Program-made: the position numbers and the translations under genes | From: an uncultured Lachnospiraceae bacterium | GTDB taxonomy: Bacteria > Bacillota > Clostridia > Lachnospirales > Lachnospiraceae | Length of the DNA: 52,511 nt | Direction: 5' to 3' | Assembly (NCBI GenBank): GCA_902761585.1 | Contig: CACWKX010000002.1 | Location: 1-52,511 of the forward strand | In this document: in pieces, positions 24,881 to 33,973 of the stretch | Layout of the letters: the number at the start of each line of letters is the position of its first letter | How positions within the stretch are numbered: position 1 is the stretch's first letter | Notes under the pieces: generated by a model | Database searches by the model: none | What the model was told of the DNA's origin: nothing | What the model saw: only the letters and a program-made list of their open reading frames with translations

Positions 24881-26275
24881 TCAGATGTTATGCACGCCGC
24901 GGTTCTCGTCGCCTTCCTCGTTCACACCAAACTGATAATCATTGCCAGGCAGGATGGCGTTCAGAAGGATGCCTGCAATCGCCGCGATCGCAAGCGCTGT
25001 CAGCGTCACGGTTGCGCCGCCGACATGGAACGTGATGCCGCTCTGGAAGCCCAGCCCGCTGACGAAGATCACCGCGCAGATGATCAGGTTGCGGGACTTC
25101 GTCAGATCAACCTTGTTCTCGACAATATTCCGGACACCGATGGCGGAGATCATGCCGTAGAGCATGAAGGAAACGCCGCCGATGATTGATGCCGGCATCG
25201 TGCCGATCAGATCGGACAGCTTCGGAATAAAGCTGATGATGATCGCGTAGACTGCCGCAAGGCGGATCACGCGCGGGTCATAGACCTTCGAAAGCTCCAG
25301 AACGCCCGTGTTTTCTCCGTATGTTGTGTTCGCAGGACCGCCGAACAGACCGGCCACTGAGGTTGCCAGGCCGTCGCCGAGCAGGGTTCTGTGAAGCCCC
25401 GGATCCGCAAGGTAATTGTTGCCGGTTGTCGCGGAGATCGCGGAAATATCGCCGACATGCTCCATCATGGTTGCAATGGAGATCGGCGCCATCACGAGGA
25501 TCGCCGTGACATCAAACTTCGGCAGCTGGAAATGCGGCAGTCCGATCCATGCAGCCTTGCCCACCTCAGTGAAGTTCAGGATTGCGGAGCCGTCCGGGTT
25601 TGTCACACCGCAGGCATGAAGGATCAGTGCCACACCATAGGAGATCAGGACCCCCATCAGGATCGGAATGATTCTGAACATGCCCTTGCCCCAGATGTTG
25701 AAGACAACGATGACCGCAAGCGCGATCAGGGCAAGTCCCCAGTTTGTCTTCGCATTATTGATCGCAGAGCCTGCCAGAGAAAGGCCGATGCAGATGATAA
25801 CTGGACCGGTCACGACAGGCGGAAGAAAATGCATGACTCTCTTCACGCCGACTGCCTTAATGATCAGCGCCACAACCAGATAAATCAGGCCGGCGACCAC
25901 GATCCCGCCGCAGGCATAGGCTGCCTTGTCATTGGCGCTCATGCCCTTGTAAATCCCGTCGTTCAGATTGGCAATGGTTGAAAAGCCGCCCAGGAACGCA
26001 AAGGATGATCCGAGGAATGCCGGGACCTTCATCTTCGCGCAGACGTGAAAAATCAGAGTTCCGATGCCGGCGCAGAACAGCGTCACTGCAACGGTCAGAC
26101 CTGTCGTCGGCGCCTCCCCGACCGCGTCCCTGAAGTAGCTGGCAATCAGGATCGGAACCAGGATTGTCGCTCCAAACATCGCAAACATATGCTGCAGGCC
26201 CAGAATCAGCATCTTCGGAACACCGAGGCTTCTGGCGTCCCTGATCGGACCGGCTGGCTGCTGTTTTTTCTCCAT
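24881..26275 (-). CDS. uraA: Uracil/xanthine permease family transporter (UraA-like)
   Basis: A 464-residue NCS2 nucleobase transporter with 14 expected membrane segments. The signature around NTTYGENTGVLELSKVYDPRV carries the substrate-contacting Glu of UraA, and HFLPPVVTGPVIICIGLSLA is typical. It imports uracil with protons. The start is the ATG at 26275 with AGGAGG 8 bp upstream. The longer opening to 26350 would run through a hairpin and a Cys-rich non-homologous peptide. It has its own promoter and a 5' stem-loop. Confidence 0.92.
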   Translation of the reverse strand: MEKKQQPAGPIRDARSLGVPKMLILGLQHMFAMFGATILVPILIASYFRDAVGEAPTTGLTVAVTLFCAGIGTLIFHVCAKMKVPAFLGSSFAFLGGFSTIANLNDGIYKGMSANDKAAYACGGIVVAGLIYLVVALIIKAVGVKRVMHFLPPVVTGPVIICIGLSLAGSAINNAKTNWGLALIALAVIVVFNIWGKGMFRIIPILMGVLISYGVALILHACGVTNPDGSAILNFTEVGKAAWIGLPHFQLPKFDVTAILVMAPISIATMMEHVGDISAISATTGNNYLADPGLHRTLLGDGLATSVAGLFGGPANTTYGENTGVLELSKVYDPRVIRLAAVYAIIISFIPKLSDLIGTMPASIIGGVSFMLYGMISAIGVRNIVENKVDLTKSRNLIICAVIFVSGLGFQSGITFHVGGATVTLTALAIAAIAGILLNAILPGNDYQFGVNEEGDENRGVHNI

Positions 26276-26326
26276 ACTCATATCCTCCTTCTTCTCCTCT
26301 TCCCCAACAGCATACAGACAGCATGA

Positions 26327-26394
26327 GTGGCAGGCATCACAGCCTGCCACAAACTGCTTTTTGTCATTCTATTTTACGCCAGTCCATCTGTCAA
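26327..26394 (-). promoter_or_regulatory. uraA promoter and 5' stem-loop
   Basis: Minus-strand TTGACA (26389-26394), a 17-bp spacer and TAGAAT (26366-26371). The message would begin near 26359 and almost at once form a 9-bp hairpin, GTGGCAGGC (26327-26335) with GCCTGCCAC (26342-26350). There is no T-run, so it is more likely a stabiliser or protein site than a terminator. Confidence 0.72.
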
Positions 26395-26512
26395 CCCGAA
26401 ACTTCTTTCGGAATCCTGATTCTTTTTCCGCAATATTGCCGGAAATGCGGCAGTCCTCTGGTCTGCCAGTGCCTGCGTGGCTGCTGCGCCAGCGTCTGAT
26501 CAGTGCCTGTGC

Positions 26513-27490
26513 TTACTGACCGCCTGCCGCCTGGGCGGTTGTCTCCTGCCCTGCTGCCGTCGCCTGGGCGGTTGTCTCCTGCCCTGTCACTTCCGTGGCC
26601 TGCGCAGCCTCACTCTCGGTCTGCGCCGACTCGCTCTCGGTCTCCACGATCTGCTCGACATGGTTGGCTGTCTCGAGGAAATCGAGTGTCTTGTCCATCA
26701 GGAGACTGACACGGACGGTCGCCTCATCAAAATCAGCCAGGAGTGCGTCCGTGGACGCATATCCATACCTTGTGGCATAGTCCGAAAGTCCCTTCTGGTA
26801 GTCCTCGTCGGAAACGGTGATCTGTTCCTTTTCTGCAATCGCAGAAAGCAGAAGCTCCTGCTTGAGCGTCGTCTCCGCTGCCTTCTTCACCGCGTCCGAG
26901 AATGCCTTCTCATCCATTCCGAGGTAGGTGCTTAGGAAGGCCCCGAAATCCATCCCGTACATACCCGCATACTGCCTGTAGGTGGAGGAAAGGCTTCCTG
27001 TCACATAATCCAGAAGTTCCTGCGGATATTTGTCCACCGGATACAGACTGTAGAGCCGCGTCATGATGTCCGTATCCAGCTTTTTCTTGTAATCGGTCTG
27101 CGCCTCCGCCGAGCTGTCCGCCGGCGGATAGATGCGGATTGTCATGGTCTTGTACTGGTCGTCCCCGATCTTCACATAATCTGAAGCCTTGTAGGACGGT
27201 CTTGTACCCTCCGCACTGCTCCCGGCAGCCGGAAGTCCATTTGTCTCAGGCAGTGCCGTCTTCCCGGAAGCATCCGCTCCTTCTGACTGCTTTTCGCTTC
27301 CTGACTGTTTTCCGCTCTCTGCCTGGTTCGTATTTTTCTCAGCGCCGCTTTCATCTGCGGAGGATGCCGTCTGCGCCTGTCCATCCGCTGCCTGAGTCGC
27401 CGGTGTCTGCGCATCTTCCGCATAGACTGCCGGCGCCGCTGTCAGCATCGCGGCTGAAAGAAGCGCCGCCATCATTCTGTACACTTTCAT
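26513..27490 (-). CDS. Secreted trigger-factor-like chaperone lacking the FKBP domain
   Basis: A 325-residue exported protein. The signal peptide MKVYRMMAALLSAAMLTAA ends AVYAED, with no lipobox. A Gln/Ala/Ser/Glu-rich linker of about 80 residues follows. Residues about 140-265 match the C-terminal helical domain of the next protein (27496-28698), including the shared YPVDKYPQE motif. The peptidyl-prolyl isomerase (FKBP) domain present in that neighbour is absent. The C-terminal tail is again low complexity. It lies 5 bp downstream of its paralogue, so the pair is one transcript. It probably binds unfolded exported proteins; that is inference. Confidence 0.72.
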   Translation of the reverse strand: MKVYRMMAALLSAAMLTAAPAVYAEDAQTPATQAADGQAQTASSADESGAEKNTNQAESGKQSGSEKQSEGADASGKTALPETNGLPAAGSSAEGTRPSYKASDYVKIGDDQYKTMTIRIYPPADSSAEAQTDYKKKLDTDIMTRLYSLYPVDKYPQELLDYVTGSLSSTYRQYAGMYGMDFGAFLSTYLGMDEKAFSDAVKKAAETTLKQELLLSAIAEKEQITVSDEDYQKGLSDYATRYGYASTDALLADFDEATVRVSLLMDKTLDFLETANHVEQIVETESESAQTESEAAQATEVTGQETTAQATAAGQETTAQAAGGQ

Positions 27491-27495
27491 GTTCC

Positions 27496-28698
27496 TCAGC
27501 TCTCCGTATCAGCCTCTTCAGACGAAATATCTGCCTCCGTCTGTCCGCCTTCTGTCTCAACCTCCAGCTCCTCGGTCTCGATCTCCGTCTCGTCTGTCTC
27601 CGTAATCTTTGCCTCGGATGCCAAAAACTCCATCACCCTGTTTTCGAGCTCGCTCTCGCGGATATCCTTCTCACTGTAGTAGGAAAGGAAATCGTCGACA
27701 GAGATGCCATACTGCTGCGCATACCCTTCCACAGCGCTCTGGAAATCATCGTCGCTCAGCGTAATATTCTCCTTCTGCGCGATGACGCCCAGAATGATCC
27801 GCTGCTGAAGCAGCTGCTCCGCATAGGTCTTGAAATAAGCCTTCATCGAATCGGCATCCGTGTTGTAGACCGACTTCAGCATGTCATCCAGCGTCTCGCT
27901 CTCGTCCTCCGCCTGCTGCTGAAGCTGGTTCATGGACGTATTCACGTAGTAATCAATGAATTCCTGCGGATACTTGTCAACCGGATACAGCTTCAGAAGC
28001 TGCTGAAAAATAGCACTGTACACCTCACGGTTGTAGTTGGTTTCATTATCCTGCTCCAGCTTCTCGCGGACGGACTTTTTGAACTCATCGATGTCCTTGT
28101 ACTCTCCGCCGGAGAGCTTGTCCGCCAGATCGTCATTCACCTCAGGCTCGCCCTCGATATAGTTGATCGTGACTGTAAAGACGACCTTCTGGCCCGCCAG
28201 ATCCTTCGATGCGTAATTCTCAGGAAATGTCAGGTTCAGGTCAACAGTGTCGCCGACCTTCTTTCCGATCAGCCCGCTCTCAAAGCCGTCAATAAATGTA
28301 TGGGATCCGATTGTCAGATCTGCACCGGAGGCTGTTCCGCCGTCGAAGGCTTTCCCGTCCTTCTTCCCGACGTAGTCGATGTTGACCGTGTCGCCGTCCT
28401 TGACGGTTCCCTTCTTCACCTGAGTGGAGAGCCCGGCATCGGACGCCTCCTGCCTGATCTCGTCCTCGACATCCTCGTCTGACACCTCCGCCTTCTTCGT
28501 CACGGTTACCTCGATGCCCTTGTACTTGTCGTCATTGATCGTCAGGTAATCTGCGACATCGAATTCCGGCTCCTGCTCGGTCTCGGCCTCCGTCATGGAT
28601 TCCGTTCCGGCTTCTGTCTCTGCTGCCATGGCAGCTGACGGAAGCCATGCGGCAGTCATACTAACTGCAAGCAGACAGGAAAGGATTCTTTTCTTCAT
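27496..28698 (-). CDS. Secreted trigger-factor-like peptidyl-prolyl isomerase
   Basis: A 400-residue exported foldase. After the signal peptide (AAMAAE cleavage) comes a short acidic stretch, then a trigger-factor-type FKBP domain (KDGDTVNIDYVGKKDGKAFDGG, about residues 115-200) and a C-terminal helical chaperone domain with YPVDKYPQE. The tail is rich in Glu and Thr. It should act outside the membrane on newly exported proteins. The start is the ATG at 28698 with AGGAGG 7 bp upstream. It is first in a two-gene operon with its shorter paralogue. Confidence 0.87.
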   Translation of the reverse strand: MKKRILSCLLAVSMTAAWLPSAAMAAETEAGTESMTEAETEQEPEFDVADYLTINDDKYKGIEVTVTKKAEVSDEDVEDEIRQEASDAGLSTQVKKGTVKDGDTVNIDYVGKKDGKAFDGGTASGADLTIGSHTFIDGFESGLIGKKVGDTVDLNLTFPENYASKDLAGQKVVFTVTINYIEGEPEVNDDLADKLSGGEYKDIDEFKKSVREKLEQDNETNYNREVYSAIFQQLLKLYPVDKYPQEFIDYYVNTSMNQLQQQAEDESETLDDMLKSVYNTDADSMKAYFKTYAEQLLQQRIILGVIAQKENITLSDDDFQSAVEGYAQQYGISVDDFLSYYSEKDIRESELENRVMEFLASEAKITETDETEIETEELEVETEGGQTEADISSEEADTES

Positions 28699-28891
28699 CA
28701 AAACACCTCCTGATGTGTATGTTCCTGTTATTGTTATCTTTTGTTTTATCCTCTGCCCTCACTATAACATAATCTTGCACCGTCCACCAAATGATGATAA
28801 AATTTCACGAGTACGTCACAGGTTGATCGGCTTGAATGCCGTCTCATGACTGTGACGAATCGAACCAGACTTGCGGTAACAGGAGGAAGCT

Positions 28892-29395
28892 ATGCCAGTA
28901 TTTGCAATTGTTCTGCTGATTATCCTCGCCGCTCTGGTCGCCCTGCTGATCTTCCTCTATTTCTGGGGGAAGAAGCTTCAGAAGAGGCAGGATGAATCCA
29001 GAGAAAAGATGGAGGAGACGAAGCAAAGCGTCCAGATGCTCGTCATCGACAAGAAGATGCTCCCGATCAAGTCATCCGGCCTTCCACAGGCAGCGATCGA
29101 CCAGACCCCGAAGTATCTCCGCCGGAGCAAGCTGCCGATCGTCAAGGCACGCTGCCAGGGCAAGATCATGACCTTCATCGCCGACTCGAACATCTATCCG
29201 ATCATCCCGGTGAAGAAAGAGGTCAAAGCCACCATCAGCGGCCTTTACATCATGGATGTCAGAGCCATCCGCGGACAGCTCGAGCAGCCGCCGAAGAAGA
29301 AAAAGTGGTACCAGAAGCTCAGCAGAAAGGCCGATGAAGCGAGAAAAGAGCTCGACAGCTCCAAGTCTTCAAAGGGCAAAGGAAAAAAGAGATAA
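28892..29395 (+). CDS. Single-TM membrane protein, conserved, unknown
   Basis: A 167-residue protein with one N-terminal membrane segment (residues about 3-24) and a cytoplasmic part: a short coiled coil, a compact domain (PIVKARCQGKIMTFIADSNIYPIIPVKKEVKATISGLYI) and a very basic tail ending KGKGKKR. AGGAGG lies before the ATG. I recall similar proteins in Clostridia but know of no function. The basic tail could bind RNA or acidic lipids. It is monocistronic with a strong terminator. Confidence 0.7.
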   Translation: MPVFAIVLLIILAALVALLIFLYFWGKKLQKRQDESREKMEETKQSVQMLVIDKKMLPIKSSGLPQAAIDQTPKYLRRSKLPIVKARCQGKIMTFIADSNIYPIIPVKKEVKATISGLYIMDVRAIRGQLEQPPKKKKWYQKLSRKADEARKELDSSKSSKGKGKKR

Positions 29396-29421
29396 TCTTC
29401 CTTCAGAGAGGGAAGGGCAGA

Positions 29422-29453
29422 CAGCAGGTATGACGCATACCTGCTGTTTTTTT
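29422..29453 (+). terminator. Terminator of the 28892 gene
   Basis: CAGCAGGTATG (29422-29432) pairs perfectly with CATACCTGCTG (29436-29446), a 3-nt loop, followed by seven T residues (29447-29453). Confidence 0.93.
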
Positions 29454-29475
29454 GTGAAGGCGACGAGCCATGAGC
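29451..29475 (+). repeat. Post-terminator conserved sequence, copy C
   Basis: Directly after the T-run comes GTGAAGGCGACGAGCCATGA. The first 11 bases (GTGAAGGCGAC) equal copy B at 48979-48989 and differ from copy A by two bases. Confidence 0.65.
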
Positions 29476-29488
29476 CATGACCCCTTTC

Positions 29489-32400
29489 TCACTGCGCTGG
29501 CGGAATATTGTTCAATATCTCGATAACATCCTTGTCTGAGCCGCCCTGCTGGCTCCCGGAGCCTGCCTGACTTCCGCCGATCTGGATCACGCCATTCTGA
29601 GAGCTTCCGCCCCAGGCATTTCCTGCTGCGGAGGCGCTGCTTCCGCCGGCTGTGCTCTGACTGCCTTGCTGAGCACTCCCCGTCGGATTCCCGGTGCCTG
29701 ACGGCGTGCCGCCAGCGGTGCTGCCGGTTCCTCCGCCTGCCGTCCCACTTCCTGCGCCAGCTGCTGGGTTTCCGCTGCCTCCAGATGTGTTCCCGGCCGT
29801 CCCCTGTGTGCCTCCGGAACCAGCGGCTGCTGCAGATCCGCCCGCGCTTCCTCCGGACGCGCCGTCCGAGCTTCCGACTGCCCCCTGTGTGACTCCGGAC
29901 CCTGCGGCTGCTGCATATCCACCCGCGCTTCCTTCGGACGCGCCGCCCGACGCATCCGGCGTCTGTGTATGGACCGTCGCCTGGTTGGATTGATAGATGG
30001 TGATCGCGTCCGGCGAGATTCCATCTGTCTGCTGCGTCTGATCCACCAGACTTCCATCCCCATGCACATTGCAGTAATTCTTCGGCTCCGTCCCCTTCGC
30101 GAAGTACTCCGTGTACGGGTTCGGGCAGCCTGGGGCCGCCGCCATATGCGAATCCGAACAGACTGACATGCTCACCACATCGGACGGCATCCCAAACGCG
30201 GAGATGGTCTGTGACTGACTGATCCGGCTCATGATGCTGTTCCAGAGCGTCTTGCTGTAGGTATGATAGGTATCCTTGTCCGGGAGTGGCGCGTTGTTAT
30301 CATATCCCGCCCAGATGCCGCAGGTCAGATAAGGCGTGAAACCGACAAACCAGCTGTCCCTGTAATCCGTCGTCGTTCCGGTCTTTCCGGCGGCCGCCAT
30401 CTGCCCCAGGTCAATCTTTCCGTATGCTGTCCCTTCCGGATCCGAGATGACACCCCTCATCGCAGAAGTCAGAAGCGCAGCCGTGCTGTCCCTGACCACC
30501 GTCCTCGGCTCCGGGTCGGTATTGTCAAGCACGACATTGCCATATGTGTCAAGCACCTGCGTATAAAAGTGCGGCTTCAGATACTGTCCGTCATTGGCGA
30601 TAGCAGCGTATGCCCCGGTCAGCTCCAGATTTGTGACACCGTATGTCAGTCCGCCCAGCGCAAGCGTCTGACCGACATCCGAGTATGTCCCGCTGTCCGT
30701 CGTCTTTGATTCAACCAGAGATGTGATCCCGAACTTCTTTGCATAGTCAAACCCGACCTGCGGCGTGATCTCCGTCAGACACTTGACCGCTGCGACGTTG
30801 ATCGAACGCACAATCGCCTGCCGGATCGTGACATCTCCGGCATAGGTGCCCTCCGCATCCTTCACGGGCGTCCCGTCTTCATAGTTATAGGGCTCATCCT
30901 TGTAAACGGTCGCCAGCGTCTTGCCGGCTTCATCCAGTGCCGGCGCGTAGACCGCAAGGATCTTGAACGTCGACCCGGGCTGGCGCTGCGTATACGAAGC
31001 CCGGTTCAGCGTCAGGCTGGCTTCCTTTGTTCCTCTCCCGCCGACCAGTGCCTTCACAAGCCCGGTTGCGGAATCAATGATCACGCAGGACGCCTGCGGC
31101 TGCGGCGTGACCGTGACACGCTCGCCAAGAACTGTGTCGCCGTCCTTCACAACTGACGCCCGGAAGGCCGCCGCCCCGTCCTTCGCCTCCTGCGCCGTCT
31201 CGTACATCAGGTCAAATGACGGATCCGTCTTCCTCACAAACGCGCGCAGATCTTCATTTCCATAGTCTGTGATCTGTCCGCTCTTGTCCTCGACGCTGAG
31301 TGCATAGTCGATTCCGACCTCCGTCCCTGACGGGAAGTTGGCCGGATTCTCAAACTCCTCATCACAGATCTGCTGAATCTCATCATCCTGCGCCGAGTAG
31401 ATGCGCAGACCGCCCGAGTAGACTGCCTTGTACGCCTGCTGGTGTGTATAACCCTTCTGTTCCTCCAGATCCTGCATGACCTGGTCAATCAGCGCATCCT
31501 GGTAAAACGTGTAGATGGTGCTGGTTGTATCGACCTTGCTCTCGTTGTCCTGGATGCGCGCGTAAACATCATCAGCAAGCGCGGAGGCATACTGGGACTG
31601 GGAAATATAGCCCTGCCTGAGCATCGCGTTCAGTACCTCCGTCCTGCGCTTTTTGTTCTTCTCCGGATTTGTGATCGGATTGTACGCCGTCGGATTCTGC
31701 GTGATACCGGCGATGACCGTCGCCTCTGAGAGCGACAGCTCCGAGACAGGGAGGCCGAAATACCGGTAGGCAGCTGACTGGACGCCGTAGCAGCCCGCCC
31801 CCAGGTTGATGGTGTTGAGGTAGTCCTCAAGAATCTGCTCCTTCGTCAGCATCTTCTCGAGCTTCAGTGCCAGAAACTGCTCCTGAATCTTCCGCTCCAG
31901 CCGCTGCCGGAAGGTCGTCTCCCTCATCCAGTCGGGGAACACGGAGTTCTTCAGAAGCTGCTGGGTGATGGTGCTCGCCCCTTCGGAGAAATGTCCGCTT
32001 TTCAGCCCTTTGACCAGCGCCCTTGCAATCCCCTTCGGATCGACGCCGTTGTGCCTGTAGAACCGCTCATCCTCGATGGCGACAACGGCATGCTGCAGAT
32101 CCTTCGGGATGTCCTTGATGCTGACCAGATCCCGGTTGGCCTCAGGGAGCGTCAGCTTCTGTTCCCGTTTTCCGTCTGCGTCATAGATGTAGGTTGCCGC
32201 CTCAGATGGTATAAACTGCGCCGGACTGATCTCTGGCGCGTTCTTGAGAATAGCCCGCACCTGGAAAAATGCAAAAATGCCGCCCCCGATGATCAGCACC
32301 AGAAGCACGATCAGAATAAACTTGAAGATATTCCCGATCAGGGTGAGCGCTCTGCTCCGCGGCCGCCTGCCGCGTCTGCCGCTCTTTCCGTCTCCCCCGG

Positions 32401-32638
32401 GCCGGCCGCTGCTTTCCTCGGGAATGGCCTCATCCTCCATCAGGCTCTTGCTGATATCCCTTACGGCTGCTTCCTGATACTGCGTCCTTCTCCGGCCGCT
32501 GCCTCTCTTCGTCTCCTCTGGTGTCTCCTCGGGCACAAAGTCATCCGGAAGCAGGTCGTCACCCGGCATGATCCTGTCATCGAAATCATCCGGGAAGGCT
32601 TCCTCCATGCGTTTCTTTTTTCTATCCCCTATTCTCAT
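29489..32638 (-). CDS. Class A penicillin-binding protein (PBP1A type)
   Basis: A 1049-residue bifunctional peptidoglycan synthase. A long charged cytoplasmic N-terminus is followed by one membrane segment (about 99-125). The GT51 glycosyltransferase domain (EDERFYRHNGVDPKG) comes next, and then the transpeptidase with SxxK serine in PGSTFK, an SIN motif in VRSINVAAVK and KTGT in AAGKTGTTTDYRDSW. A low-complexity tail of about 190 residues rich in Gly, Ser, Ala, Thr and Gln ends the protein and contains internal repeats such as GSAGG and AAAAGSG. GGGAG lies 7 bp before the ATG. It is alone on its strand here. Confidence 0.94.
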   Translation of the reverse strand: MRIGDRKKKRMEEAFPDDFDDRIMPGDDLLPDDFVPEETPEETKRGSGRRRTQYQEAAVRDISKSLMEDEAIPEESSGRPGGDGKSGRRGRRPRSRALTLIGNIFKFILIVLLVLIIGGGIFAFFQVRAILKNAPEISPAQFIPSEAATYIYDADGKREQKLTLPEANRDLVSIKDIPKDLQHAVVAIEDERFYRHNGVDPKGIARALVKGLKSGHFSEGASTITQQLLKNSVFPDWMRETTFRQRLERKIQEQFLALKLEKMLTKEQILEDYLNTINLGAGCYGVQSAAYRYFGLPVSELSLSEATVIAGITQNPTAYNPITNPEKNKKRRTEVLNAMLRQGYISQSQYASALADDVYARIQDNESKVDTTSTIYTFYQDALIDQVMQDLEEQKGYTHQQAYKAVYSGGLRIYSAQDDEIQQICDEEFENPANFPSGTEVGIDYALSVEDKSGQITDYGNEDLRAFVRKTDPSFDLMYETAQEAKDGAAAFRASVVKDGDTVLGERVTVTPQPQASCVIIDSATGLVKALVGGRGTKEASLTLNRASYTQRQPGSTFKILAVYAPALDEAGKTLATVYKDEPYNYEDGTPVKDAEGTYAGDVTIRQAIVRSINVAAVKCLTEITPQVGFDYAKKFGITSLVESKTTDSGTYSDVGQTLALGGLTYGVTNLELTGAYAAIANDGQYLKPHFYTQVLDTYGNVVLDNTDPEPRTVVRDSTAALLTSAMRGVISDPEGTAYGKIDLGQMAAAGKTGTTTDYRDSWFVGFTPYLTCGIWAGYDNNAPLPDKDTYHTYSKTLWNSIMSRISQSQTISAFGMPSDVVSMSVCSDSHMAAAPGCPNPYTEYFAKGTEPKNYCNVHGDGSLVDQTQQTDGISPDAITIYQSNQATVHTQTPDASGGASEGSAGGYAAAAGSGVTQGAVGSSDGASGGSAGGSAAAAGSGGTQGTAGNTSGGSGNPAAGAGSGTAGGGTGSTAGGTPSGTGNPTGSAQQGSQSTAGGSSASAAGNAWGGSSQNGVIQIGGSQAGSGSQQGGSDKDVIEILNNIPPAQ

Positions 32639-32678
32639 CAGGCTGCTCCCATCGAATTGATCATGCCGACTTGACGGT

Positions 32679-32708
32679 TTGACGTTGTGTTTCCGTTTAT
32701 TGTATAAC
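32679..32708 (+). promoter_or_regulatory. Promoter for yigZ-DUF1934-murI
   Basis: TTGACG (32679-32684), an 18-bp spacer and TATAAC (32703-32708). It drives the plus-strand genes in the gap divergent from the PBP gene. Confidence 0.6.
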
Positions 32709-32761
32709 TACATCTGTTAAAAATACTGAAGATTTTCTTATAAATGGCGGGAAACAGATTT

Positions 32762-33433
32762 ATGAAAATAGTCACCACCGGCGGACAAGCAGAGATTGTC
32801 GAGAAAAAATCCAGATTCATTGCGCAGGTTTTCCCGGTTCAGACAGCGGAGGAGGCTTACGCAAACCTCGCCGCCGTCCGGAAACAATACTGGGACGCGC
32901 GGCACAGCTGCCATGCCTTTGTGATCGGCCCGAACAATGAAACCGCGCATTCCTCCGATGATGGGGAACCGCAGGGAACTGCCGGGAAGCCGATCCTTCA
33001 GGTCCTGACCGGGTCAGAGATCCGGGACTGTCTCATCGTCGTCACGCGCTACTTTGGCGGCGTGCTTCTGGGAACAGGCGGCCTTGTCCGGGCTTACACC
33101 CAGGCGGCAAAAGCCGGGCTGGATGCCTCGGAGATCTCTACCCGGCAGGATGGCTGGCTTCTCACCATCCGCTGCAGCTACGAGCAGCTTGGGAAGATCC
33201 AGTACCTGATCAGCGCAGCTTCCTGTCCGGTGACTTCAGCCTCCTACACGGATGTCTGCGACACGGAGGTCCTGGTACCGACCGCACAGCTGCCGCGCCT
33301 GAAAGCCGCCCTGACCGAGAAAACGGCCGGGAAAGCTTCCTTTCCGAAGGAAATAAGCGTACGATATGTCACATCGGGTGATGGTTCCGTTCTTGACATC
33401 ACCCCTCTTGAGCCAAAGGCAATCGACTTGTAA
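32762..33433 (+). CDS. yigZ: YigZ/IMPACT family protein
   Basis: A 223-residue protein of the YigZ/UPF0029 family. The N-terminal IMPACT domain has EIVEKKSRFIA, ARHSCHAFVIG, SDDGEPQGTAGKPIL and TRYFGGVLLGTGGLVRAY, all diagnostic; a DUF1949 domain follows. IMPACT-like proteins are linked to translation control, but the bacterial role is unclear. The start at 32762 gives the usual short lead before GGQAEIVEKKSRF; the ATG at 32744 has no ribosome site. It is first in a short operon with a DUF1934 gene and murI. Confidence 0.9.
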   Translation: MKIVTTGGQAEIVEKKSRFIAQVFPVQTAEEAYANLAAVRKQYWDARHSCHAFVIGPNNETAHSSDDGEPQGTAGKPILQVLTGSEIRDCLIVVTRYFGGVLLGTGGLVRAYTQAAKAGLDASEISTRQDGWLLTIRCSYEQLGKIQYLISAASCPVTSASYTDVCDTEVLVPTAQLPRLKAALTEKTAGKASFPKEISVRYVTSGDGSVLDITPLEPKAIDL

Positions 33434-33482
33434 CCGCCTGTTCAGAAATTGCCGGCGAGGTGACCGGCGAGGCGGTGAACAA

Positions 33483-33935
33483 ATGGGAGGCACGAACCCC
33501 ATCATGAAATCAACGGATACACAGAATGTAACAGTCCATGTCCGGGCGATCCAGCAGATGCCCGGCGGCGATACGGATCAGATGGAGACAACCTCATCCG
33601 GTATTCTGCGTACACACGGAAACCGAAGATATCTCTTCTATTCTGAGAAGGCAGAGGACGGCTCCGAGACCCGGACGGTCATGAAGTTTGACCAGCGCAG
33701 TGCCCAGCTCACACGCAATGGCCAGATTTCCTCGGTCTTTGTATTCGACGAAAAGCAGCACTGCCGTTCCAGCTACACGGCACCGCTCACATCGTTTCTT
33801 GTAGATATTGACACAGAACGATATCTTCTGGAGGAGGATGAGCAGCACCTGCATCTGACCATCCACTACCAGCTCAGTGTGGAAGGCAGCAGTCCGACGG
33901 GCTGTCAGACCGAGATCGAAGTCCGGCTGCTCTGA
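33483..33935 (+). CDS. DUF1934 beta-barrel protein
   Basis: A 150-residue protein with the lipocalin-like DUF1934 pattern: VHVRAIQQ, RYLFYSEKAEDG, VMKFDQRSAQLTRNGQ and LHLTIHYQLSVEG. No signal peptide or membrane segment is present. Family members are common in Firmicutes near cell-wall or tRNA-related genes and have no assigned function. The start could be the ATG at 33483 or 33504; GGGAGG falls between them and favours 33504 slightly, while GAGGCGG favours 33483. It is 38 bp before murI. Confidence 0.78.
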   Translation: MGGTNPIMKSTDTQNVTVHVRAIQQMPGGDTDQMETTSSGILRTHGNRRYLFYSEKAEDGSETRTVMKFDQRSAQLTRNGQISSVFVFDEKQHCRSSYTAPLTSFLVDIDTERYLLEEDEQHLHLTIHYQLSVEGSSPTGCQTEIEVRLL

Positions 33936-33973
33936 AAGGCAGTGAAGTGTTGATTTTTATTCAGGAGAATGCT

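Noticed and set aside
26276..26350. PyrR attenuator in the uraA leader
   Set aside because: The hairpin has no T-run and the loop does not resemble the PyrR binding sequence as I know it.
27139..28482. 447-codon plus-strand open frame
   Set aside because: It spans the antisense of both foldase genes including their gap, with leucine-rich but family-less sequence.
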